Source of the DNA: Chloroflexota bacterium
GTDB taxonomy: Bacteria > Chloroflexota > Limnocylindria > P2-11E
Reading direction: 5' to 3'
DNA: 6,931 nucleotides
Assembly: GCA_025350745.1 (NCBI GenBank)
Contig: JANXXG010000244.1
Span: 1-6,931 of the forward strand
The first letter of the stretch is position 1, and each line of letters begins with the position of its first letter. This document shows positions 1 to 4,700 of the stretch, piece by piece. Made by a program: the position numbers and the translations under genes. The notes under the pieces were generated by a model. It was not told the origin of the DNA. It saw only the letters and a program-made list of their open reading frames with translations, and did not search any database.

Positions 1-74
1 CCCGTGTCGTAGTTCGCCGCGTGCTTGGGCGACAGCGTGCCCGCCTTGGCTTTGACCGCGATTCGCTTGGCCAT
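1..74 (-). CDS. N-terminus of an unidentified protein (partial, runs off left edge)
   Basis: Only the first 24 complete codons are inside the window, reading MAKRIAVKAKAGTLSPKHAA and then NYDT. The start is well supported: an ATG at 74 lies 9 nt from a full AAGGAGG Shine-Dalgarno sequence, the best ribosome binding site in the window. The N-terminus is basic (four Lys and one Arg in the first ten or so residues) with no hydrophobic stretch, so a signal peptide is unlikely and a cytoplasmic protein is expected. It lies 53 nt downstream of the acyl-CoA dehydrogenase on the same strand and may be the last visible member of that operon, so a role in acyl-CoA metabolism is conceivable. I do not recognise the family from these residues and give no function. 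Confidence 0.7.
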   Translation of the reverse strand, partial: MAKRIAVKAKAGTLSPKHAANYDT

Positions 75-81
75 CTATCCA

Positions 82-90
82 CCCCTCCTT
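82..90 (-). promoter_or_regulatory. Strong Shine-Dalgarno site
   Basis: The minus strand reads AAGGAGGGG, complementary to the 3' end of 16S rRNA, and sits 7-9 nt before the ATG at 74. It fixes the start of the left-edge gene. No other gene start in this window has a comparable site, which makes the contrast informative. Confidence 0.8.
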
Positions 91-91
91 A

Positions 92-123
92 AAGCTGAAG
101 GCTCTCTGAGAAGCTGAAGGCTC
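92..123. repeat. 13-bp direct repeat in the gap after the acyl-CoA dehydrogenase
   Basis: The 13-mer AAGCTGAAGGCTC occurs at 92-104 and again at 111-123, separated by 6 bp, so the unit period is 19 bp. The second copy runs into the short inverted repeat AAGGC/GCCTT (117-121 with 125-129), and AGCCTT at 131-136 offers another pairing partner for AAGGCT at 117-122. The stems are only 5-6 bp and no T-tract follows, so a classical terminator is not supported. The repeat sits between the dehydrogenase stop codon and the Shine-Dalgarno site of the next gene. It may be a replication-slippage duplication or part of a processing hairpin. Confidence 0.6.
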
Positions 124-127
124 CGCC

Positions 128-1279
128 TTAAGCCTTGAGCAGCTCCTCCGCGATGATCATCCGCTGGACCTCGCTGGTCCCTTCGTAGATCCGCAGGATC
201 CGGGTATCCCGATAGGCCCGCTCCACCGGGGAGCCCTTCATGTAGCCCATCCCGCCGAAGATCTGGAGCACCCGATCGACGACCCGGCCGGCCATCTCCG
301 ATGCGTAGACCTTGACCATCGCTGCCTCGGTCGAGGCGCGCTTCCCGGCGTCGAGCTTGGCCGCCGCGTCGTAGACCATCAGGCGAGCGGCGTGGATCTC
401 GACCGCGGAGTCCGCGAGCATCCATTGGATCGCCTGATTCACGGCGATGGGCTTGCCGAACTGCACGCGCCGCTTGGCGTGCGCGATCGCGAGCTCCAGC
501 AGGTACTGGCTGGAGCCGACCGCGCCCGCCGCGAGCGACACGCGGCCGATGTCGAGCGCGCCCAGCGCCGTCTTGAAACCGGTGCCCGCCATGCCACCGA
601 GGACGTTGGCGTCCGGCACCTCACAGTCCTCGAAGACCAGCTCGCCCGTGTAGCTCCCGTGGAGGCCCATCTTCTCGTCAACTCGTCCGACGCGGAAGCC
701 CGTGAAGCCCTTCTCCACGATGAACGCGGTGATGCCACCGCGCGCACCGAGCGCCCGATCGTTCGAGGCGTACACGACCACGACGTCGGCGATCGGACCG
801 TTCGTGACCCAGATCTTCGTGCCGTTGAGCAGCCAGCGGTCACCCTGCTTCACGGCACTCGTCTGGATGGAGCCGGCGTCGGAGCCGCTCGACGGCTCGG
901 TCAGCGAAAATGCGGCGATCTTCCGGCCCGCGGCCAGATCCGGTAAATAGCGCTTCTTCTGGTCCTCGGTGCCTCCGAGGAAGATGGACATCGATCCGAT
1001 CGAGGTGTGCGCCCCGATCAGGTTGGAGAACGCCGCCGACGTCCGGCCGAACTCCTCGAGCGCGGCGCAGTAGCCAAGGTCGCCGGCTGCGGCGCCGCCG
1101 TATTGCTCGGGGAACGGAAGCCCGAAGAAGCCGAGAGCGCCCATCTCCTTCATGACCGCGTCGGGGATCTTGTCGTCCCGCTCCACCTGCTCCTCGATCG
1201 GCTGCAGGCGGCCCTCGACGAAGTCGCGGACGGTGCGCTTGAGGAGGACGAGATCTTCGGGCAGGTCGACGTTCACCAT
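128..1279 (-). CDS. Acyl-CoA dehydrogenase (FAD-dependent)
   Basis: This 383-residue protein has the full length of a short/medium-chain acyl-CoA dehydrogenase. Such enzymes catalyse alpha,beta-dehydrogenation of an acyl-CoA thioester in the cytoplasm and pass electrons through ETF to the quinone pool. Visible features in order: an N-terminal helical domain; signature 1 at residues 124-136 (FSLTEPSSGSDAG) followed by TKIWVTNG at 154-161, in the FAD-contacting beta domain; RRVQFGKPIA at 270-279 with the following Gln; and signature 2 around FGGMGY (341-346). RIYEGTSE places the likely catalytic base at Glu366, the position used by butyryl/short-chain enzymes. The ATG at 1279 is chosen because the upstream in-frame codons reach the menG stop after five codons. 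There is no clear Shine-Dalgarno site, so coupling to menG 15 nt upstream is likely. Exact substrate (straight, branched or cyclic acyl-CoA) cannot be told from the sequence. Confidence 0.96.
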   Translation of the reverse strand: MVNVDLPEDLVLLKRTVRDFVEGRLQPIEEQVERDDKIPDAVMKEMGALGFFGLPFPEQYGGAAAGDLGYCAALEEFGRTSAAFSNLIGAHTSIGSMSIFLGGTEDQKKRYLPDLAAGRKIAAFSLTEPSSGSDAGSIQTSAVKQGDRWLLNGTKIWVTNGPIADVVVVYASNDRALGARGGITAFIVEKGFTGFRVGRVDEKMGLHGSYTGELVFEDCEVPDANVLGGMAGTGFKTALGALDIGRVSLAAGAVGSSQYLLELAIAHAKRRVQFGKPIAVNQAIQWMLADSAVEIHAARLMVYDAAAKLDAGKRASTEAAMVKVYASEMAGRVVDRVLQIFGGMGYMKGSPVERAYRDTRILRIYEGTSEVQRMIIAEELLKA

Positions 1280-1294
1280 GACAATGGGGGCAGC

Positions 1295-1990
1295 CTAGAC
1301 CTCGGCCACGTGGATGGCGGCGATGCCGAAGGTCAGCCGCTCGTACGCGACTCGGGTGAAGCCCGCGTCGCGCAGCATCTCGGCCAGGCGCGCGGCCTCG
1401 GGGAACGGCCGCAGGGACCGGGGCAGATACCGGTAGGCCTCGCGATCGCCGCTGAGCAGGTCCGCGACAGCCGGAGCGACGCGATCGAAATAGAAGGAGT
1501 AGAGACGCGCGAAGGTCGCGTGCGGCGGGTGCGACAGCTCCAGGATCACCGCCCGCCCTCCCGGACGGAGCACCCGGCGGAACTCGGCGAGGGCCCGCCC
1601 GAGGTCGCCGACGTTGCGAACGGTGAATCCGGTCACGATGCGATCGACGCTCGCATCGGGCAGGGGCAGCGCCTCAGCGTTCCCGACGAGCGTCCGGATG
1701 CGCGATCGCTGCTCCAGAGAGCTGCGGCGTGTCAGCACCGCGAGCATCCCCGGCGAGAGATCGATGGCGATCACGTGCGCGCCCCGGGCCGCGGCGGCGA
1801 ACGAGAGATCGCCGGTGCCGGCGCCAACATCGAGGACGGCATGCCCCCGCTCGATGCCGGCGCGGACGAGGGCCCGGCGACGCCAGCCGATGTCCGTCCC
1901 GAAGGAGAGGACGCGATTGAGGAAGTCGTAGCGGGCGGCGATGCGGTCGAACATCACCGCGATCTCGTGATCGTGCGCCTCGCTCGTCAC
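1295..1990 (-). CDS. menG: Demethylmenaquinone/2-polyprenyl-benzoquinol C-methyltransferase (UbiE/MenG)
   Basis: A SAM-dependent class I methyltransferase of about 231 residues that adds the ring methyl in the last step of menaquinone (or the C-methyl step of ubiquinone) synthesis. Family marks, numbered from the GTG at 1990: FDRIAARYDFLNRVLSFG with the following W-R-R (the UbiE signature) at residues 13-38; SAM motif I VLDVGAGTG at 52-60; GFTVRNV at 121-127; RVLRPGG at 139-145; then YSFYFDRVAP with a later YRYLPRSLRPFP, the second UbiE signature. An open frame extends to 2101, but that extra N-terminus is arginine-rich, low in family character and antisense to the PIG-L gene, so I reject it. 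ATG at 1954 is an alternative start and would remove 12 residues. With an acyl-CoA dehydrogenase and no ubiquinone genes nearby, menaquinone is the likelier product; that is inference. Confidence 0.93.
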   Translation of the reverse strand: MTSEAHDHEIAVMFDRIAARYDFLNRVLSFGTDIGWRRRALVRAGIERGHAVLDVGAGTGDLSFAAAARGAHVIAIDLSPGMLAVLTRRSSLEQRSRIRTLVGNAEALPLPDASVDRIVTGFTVRNVGDLGRALAEFRRVLRPGGRAVILELSHPPHATFARLYSFYFDRVAPAVADLLSGDREAYRYLPRSLRPFPEAARLAEMLRDAGFTRVAYERLTFGIAAIHVAEV

Positions 1991-2737
1991 CTTCAGAACG
2001 GTACGCTGTCTCACATCGGCACCGCCCTGTTCATCTACGCGCACCCGGACGACGAATCGTTCGTGTCTGGCACGCCGCTGACGCTTGCGGCGGCCGGTCA
2101 CACGACCGCGCTCCTGACGCTCACGAGCGGTGATGCCGGCCTGTGGCTCGGCAAGGCGCAGGGTTCGTGGTCCCGGCCCGATCTCGCTGCCGAGCGAGCG
2201 AAAGAATGGGCCGCGGCCGTCGAGTGCATCGGCTACCGGTGGTCACGGCTCCTCCGGTATCCGGACGGCGGTCTGCGGGACGCCCCGGCAGAGGTGATCA
2301 CGGCCGATGTCGTCGCGGCGATCCGCGAGGTCCGGCCCGACATCGTGTGCACGTTCGGGCCGGAGGGCGCAGGAAGCGAACATGACGACCATCGTTCGGC
2401 GTCCTACTTCGCCGCTCGTGGCTTCGCCCGCGCGGCCCTGGCCGACCAGTATCCGGAGCGCGGGCCGGCCCACGTCGCCCGCCGGTTGTTCTTCAGCGCG
2501 ACGCCGTACGTCGTCGACGCGCCGGCCGCCGTCGGCGCCGTGACGCCGACGCACACGATCGATGTCTCCGCGTTCGAGACGCGGAAGGCCGCGGCCTTTG
2601 AATGTCACAAGACCCAGCACAAGGACCGCGACTTCTTCTACGAGCTGCTCAAGCGGCGCCAGGGCAAGGAGTACTTCCACCTGGCGATCGACCGCGGCAG
2701 CCCGGCGCCGGACGCCGGCGATCTCTTCGGACCGTAG
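1973..2737 (+). CDS. PIG-L/LmbE-family deacetylase
   Basis: A zinc-dependent deacetylase of the PIG-L (LmbE) superfamily, relatives of MshB, Mca and BshB, which remove acetyl or similar groups from N-acylated sugars or sugar-thiol conjugates. Numbered from GTG 1973, the signature AHPDDE is at residues 23-28 after a hydrophobic beta strand (TALFIY), and the second metal/catalytic motif is HDDH at 137-140, where the family usually shows HPDH. A conserved-looking DIVCTFGPEG strand precedes it. The C-terminus is charged and soluble. The start is uncertain: GTG 1973 overlaps the menG start, while the natural-looking N-terminus begins near the codons for SHIGTALFIYAHPDDE, which would need a CTG (2006 or 2027) or ATC (2015) start. 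No Shine-Dalgarno site helps. The frame stays open back to 1007, but only because it is antisense to menG and the dehydrogenase. The true acyl substrate is unknown. Confidence 0.9.
   Translation: MRLARHLQNGTLSHIGTALFIYAHPDDESFVSGTPLTLAAAGHTTALLTLTSGDAGLWLGKAQGSWSRPDLAAERAKEWAAAVECIGYRWSRLLRYPDGGLRDAPAEVITADVVAAIREVRPDIVCTFGPEGAGSEHDDHRSASYFAARGFARAALADQYPERGPAHVARRLFFSATPYVVDAPAAVGAVTPTHTIDVSAFETRKAAAFECHKTQHKDRDFFYELLKRRQGKEYFHLAIDRGSPAPDAGDLFGP
1998..2003 (-). promoter_or_regulatory. Possible -10 element for leaderless menG
   Basis: The minus strand reads TACCGT, fitting TAnnnT, with its last base 8 nt before the proposed GTG at 1990. Transcription would therefore begin at or next to the start codon, which explains the missing Shine-Dalgarno site. 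The TA is shared with a plus-strand TACGCT at 2002-2007. No -35 match is visible, so this rests on position and motif only. Confidence 0.3.
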
Positions 2738-2741
2738 ATAG

Positions 2742-3554
2742 ATGTCAACGCTGGCGACCTTGCCCCTCGTCCTCTGCGTCATCATGATCGAGCTCGCGAT
2801 CGGCGGTGCGTTCCTGATGTGGTATCTCGATCGCACCGCGAGCGCGCCGACGGGATTCCTCAAGCTGACCGCCTTCGTCAACGCCGGTGCGATCGCGTTC
2901 GCTGGCATTCTCATCCCGACGATCCCGCGTGACCCGAAGGTCGGCCTGGATGTCACGGCGTTGGCGGCATTCACGCAGGTGCTCGTCATCGTCATCGTGC
3001 TTGTCTTCGCGCAGCTCGTCGTGTCATTCACGCCGTGGCGCGCTCTCCGCGAAGCGGTCGGGATCATCACGATCCTCGCGGGTATGTTCGACCTCGTGCT
3101 CGCGGCGGTCGCGCGGCCGACCACGCCTTCGGGGTCCCCGTTCGACGTGTTCGCCCTGCTGGCCCTGCCGCTCGGCGCGCTCGCGCTCGGCGGCGCCGAC
3201 GCCGCGATGCTGCTCGGCCACTGGTATCTCGTCACGCCGAAGCTGTCGACCGGGCCACTGCAGCGGGCTGCGCTCGTCCTGGCCGTCGCGGTCGGACTGC
3301 AGCTCGGCCTTGTACTCGTGTCCATTGCGCGCGGCGAGCTCTCGCTCAACATGGAGACCGCATTCGTGATCGCGGCCGGCCTGCGCATCGGGGTCGGTCT
3401 GCTCATGACGCTCGCGGTCGCGCTCGCGGCGTGGTGGACCGCGCGCATGAACACCCAGGCATCGACCGGACTGCTGTACGTCGGCCTCGCATGCGCGATC
3501 GCCGGTGAGGTCAGCGCGCGGGTGTTGTTCTTCCTGACCGGAGCGGCGGTCTAG
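2742..3554 (+). CDS. Eight-helix integral membrane protein, function unknown
   Basis: A 270-residue protein with about eight predicted membrane helices, near residues 6-28, 40-62, 72-96, 104-124, 136-158, 173-195, 204-232 and 242-268. It has only short loops and no soluble domain. Polar residues sit inside or at the edges of helices: Glu17 in helix 1, His160 in the GHWYLV motif (159-164) after helix 5, and Glu256/Arg260 in helix 8. That pattern suits a cofactor- or quinone-binding helical bundle, or a transporter, but I do not recognise a named family. The ATG lies 4 nt after the PIG-L stop with no Shine-Dalgarno site, so translation probably continues by reinitiation and the two are co-expressed. 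Its stop overlaps the stop of the opposite-strand DUF2231-like gene. Confidence 0.85.
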   Translation: MSTLATLPLVLCVIMIELAIGGAFLMWYLDRTASAPTGFLKLTAFVNAGAIAFAGILIPTIPRDPKVGLDVTALAAFTQVLVIVIVLVFAQLVVSFTPWRALREAVGIITILAGMFDLVLAAVARPTTPSGSPFDVFALLALPLGALALGGADAAMLLGHWYLVTPKLSTGPLQRAALVLAVAVGLQLGLVLVSIARGELSLNMETAFVIAAGLRIGVGLLMTLAVALAAWWTARMNTQASTGLLYVGLACAIAGEVSARVLFFLTGAAV

Positions 3555-4051
3555 GAGACTCGTCGTCCCTTTTGGTGACGGCGCGGCTCGTGATCCGGTT
3601 CGTCCAGAACTTCCCATTCACGGCTGGCGTAGAGGGTCGCCGCGATGACGCCATTCACAAGGAGCACGATCAAGCCGGCCAGCGCCGATACGAGCGCGCC
3701 GGGCGACGCGGCCGCGGCGGTCTGATCCGCGACGCGGAAGGCGGCTGACACCGCGTACAGCAGGAAGGCGACGAACGCCGCCAGCAGATCGAGACGCGCG
3801 AGCGGTCGGTCGTCCTCGGCAGCGTCGGTCGACTCGACGAACGCGGCGATCGCGGCGAGCAGCGCGACGATCGCCGTCGCAACTGCCATCCAGTACGCCG
3901 CGATAACGATCCCGTTGGTGTCGCGAGCGCCCCAGCCGAACCAGGCCATCAGATCCAGTAACGTGACGGCGATGCCGAGACCCGCCGCCAGCGGACCGAG
4001 CTGCGGCCGCGGCGCAAATCCGAATCGGCGACCTTGGATGAGCTCTTTCAT
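3551..4051 (-). CDS. Four-helix membrane protein, DUF2231-like
   Basis: A 166-residue protein with four predicted helices, near residues 18-40, 50-70, 87-106 and 121-143, and a charged C-terminal tail rich in Arg, His and Glu (from about residue 145) that should be cytoplasmic. The order of features resembles DUF2231 proteins: a first helix ending in LLDLMAWFGW, a second with AAYWMAVATAIVALLAAIAAFV, and a last helix rich in small residues followed by a short polar tail. DUF2231 is an uncharacterised family, so no activity is claimed; this match is by eye and moderate. The ATG at 4051 has no Shine-Dalgarno sequence, but TACCAT lies 9-14 nt upstream. It follows the Cys-tail peptide gene by 59 nt on the same strand and may be co-transcribed with it. 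Confidence 0.8.
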   Translation of the reverse strand: MKELIQGRRFGFAPRPQLGPLAAGLGIAVTLLDLMAWFGWGARDTNGIVIAAYWMAVATAIVALLAAIAAFVESTDAAEDDRPLARLDLLAAFVAFLLYAVSAAFRVADQTAAAASPGALVSALAGLIVLLVNGVIAATLYASREWEVLDEPDHEPRRHQKGRRVS

Positions 4052-4059
4052 TCAGGCCG

Positions 4060-4065
4060 ATGGTA
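4060..4065 (-). promoter_or_regulatory. Possible -10 element for the DUF2231-like gene
   Basis: The minus strand reads TACCAT (4 of 6 matches to TATAAT), ending 9 nt before the ATG at 4051. That spacing would give a leaderless or nearly leaderless transcript. No -35 element is evident, so the call is weak. Confidence 0.25.
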
Positions 4066-4071
4066 ATGGGG

Positions 4072-4097
4072 ATGCGCATTGGGCGGACGACCGTCCG
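4072..4097. other. Palindrome and small hairpin between two minus-strand genes
   Basis: A perfect 8-bp palindrome ATGCGCAT lies at 4072-4079, just upstream of the possible -10 of the DUF2231-like gene, and a CGGAC-GACC-GTCCG hairpin (5-bp stem, 4-nt loop) lies at 4084-4097. Either could be an operator half or an mRNA element. There is no T-tract, so this is not an intrinsic terminator. Both could also be chance in GC-rich DNA. Confidence 0.3.
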
Positions 4098-4110
4098 TCG
4101 GTGCCGGGCG

Positions 4111-4272
4111 TCAGCAACCGGGCTCGCCCGGTCGCCCGCAGCAGTCGTGCGGTGGCGTCGCGATCCGGCGACCCATGTTGCGGGCGACTGCGACGAGGCG
4201 GCGATGGAAGGGCAGCTCGCTCGACCAGAAGACGCGCCACGCGGTCACCGGGTCTCCATGATCCTCGGCCAT
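4111..4272 (-). CDS. Small 53-residue protein with CCGxxGEPGC C-terminus
   Basis: A short open frame, starting at the ATG at 4272, encodes 53 residues ending in PHDCCGRPGEPGC and then TGA. Residues 11-20 (AWRVFWSSEL) are aromatic and the stretch 23-36 is basic and helix-like (HRRLVAVARNMGRR), so it could lie along a membrane or bind nucleic acid. The three cysteines (44, 45 and 53) sit in a compact Gly/Pro-rich tail that could bind a metal. I recall, without being able to verify it, short hypothetical proteins from high-GC and Chloroflexota-type genomes with the same kind of tail (CCG, two residues, GxPGC). The frame is open further upstream to 4365, but that part is antisense to the next gene. 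No Shine-Dalgarno site is present. Support comes from the tail motif, its non-random composition and the fact that it fills an otherwise empty gap. Confidence 0.6.
   Translation of the reverse strand: MAEDHGDPVTAWRVFWSSELPFHRRLVAVARNMGRRIATPPHDCCGRPGEPGC
4117..4132. repeat. 7-bp inverted repeat inside the Cys-tail coding end
   Basis: ACCGGGC-TC-GCCCGGT is a perfect inverted repeat within the codons for RPGEPG, just before the stop of the small gene. In RNA it could form a stable GC stem ahead of the DUF2231-like gene and lower read-through. It may equally be a by-product of the Pro-Gly-Glu-Pro-Gly codons. Confidence 0.4.
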
Positions 4273-4276
4273 CGCG

Positions 4277-4282
4277 TTCAAT
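4277..4282 (+). promoter_or_regulatory. Possible -10 element for the cytochrome-like gene
   Basis: TTCAAT (4 of 6 matches to TATAAT) occupies exactly -12 to -7 relative to the GTG at 4289, the position expected for a leaderless transcript. The complementary strand of the same segment reads TATTGA at -11 to -6 of the oppositely directed small gene, so the whole 16-bp gap may serve both directions. No -35 is visible. Confidence 0.3.
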
Positions 4283-4288
4283 AGTGAC

Positions 4289-4690
4289 GTGAGCGACGAC
4301 CTCTTGCCGGAGCACATCGAGGCGGGCCTGCCCGGGACCGCGGACCTGATGGTCCTGGTGGGCAATTCGTGGTGGCGCTGCGCCTATGCGGCGCGCGGTG
4401 GCAACTGGCCGCTCGCCGCGTTCTACGCGCGCCGGGTGCGTTCCCTGCAGCGGCGCCTCGGCGTGATCCGGCCGAAACACGCGGAGCGTCTGGCCACATA
4501 TGAAAAGGACATGCTCGGTCCGTTGTTCGCCGCGATCAAGACGCAGGATCGTCCCGCGTTCGAGGGCGCCTTCAGCGCCGCGACCGACGACGCGAACAAG
4601 CAGCACGTCGAGACGGGGTATGGCTACATCCGCTGGAAGCTGCCGGATGAGGCACCCCAGGATCTCGATCTCGGACCCGCGAAGAGCTAG
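4289..4690 (+). CDS. Cytochrome c-like helical protein lacking the haem-binding cysteines
   Basis: A 133-residue soluble, probably all-helical protein with no signal peptide. Its layout matches a group of small bacterial c-type cytochrome-like proteins as I remember them: an N-terminal ADLM (18-21), a central GNWPLAAFYARRV (38-50) helix, a Pro near the middle (P62), an AAIKTQDRPAFEGAF segment (81-95), then a CNxCH-type site followed by a GYxxIRxxLP tail. Here the site reads A102-N-K-Q105-H106: both Cys positions are Ala and Gln while the His is kept, and GYGYIRWKLP follows at 110-119. Covalent haem binding is therefore not expected. The GTG start at 4289 gives MSDDLLPEH and has no Shine-Dalgarno site. 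Its 3' end stops 4 nt from the GNAT stop on the other strand. Family assignment is from memory and by pattern; role unknown (sensor, structural or sequestering protein are possibilities). Confidence 0.72.
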   Translation: MSDDLLPEHIEAGLPGTADLMVLVGNSWWRCAYAARGGNWPLAAFYARRVRSLQRRLGVIRPKHAERLATYEKDMLGPLFAAIKTQDRPAFEGAFSAATDDANKQHVETGYGYIRWKLPDEAPQDLDLGPAKS

Positions 4691-4700
4691 TCGGCTAGTC
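4686..4700. repeat. GCTAGTC direct repeat spanning two convergent stop codons
   Basis: GCTAGTC occurs at 4686-4692 and 4694-4700. The first copy holds the TAG of the plus-strand gene and the second holds the TAG (read on the minus strand) of the GNAT gene, leaving a 4-nt gap between them. Confidence 0.7.

Noticed and set aside
1007..1972. Long plus-strand open frame continuing upstream of the PIG-L gene
   Set aside because: It lies antisense to menG and the acyl-CoA dehydrogenase, both with strong family motifs. Its translation is Arg/Glu/Ala/Gly-rich with no domain; it is open only because of high GC.
1991..2101. 37-residue N-terminal extension of MenG
   Set aside because: It is highly basic, lacks family similarity and overlaps the PIG-L coding sequence including the AHPDDE motif. 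The family normally has about 10-15 residues before the FDxxAxxYD signature.
2243..3454. 403-residue minus-strand open frame
   Set aside because: It is the reverse of the PIG-L 3' half and the eight-helix membrane gene. The Ser/Thr/Ala/Arg-rich translation is the usual mirror of a membrane protein coding strand.
4084..4097. Hairpin as an intrinsic terminator
   Set aside because: The stem is only 5 bp and neither strand has a following T-tract.
4273..4365. Upstream extension of the Cys-tail peptide to 84 residues
   Set aside because: The extra residues are antisense to the first codons of the cytochrome-like protein and have no helical or motif character; ATG 4272 is the more economical start.
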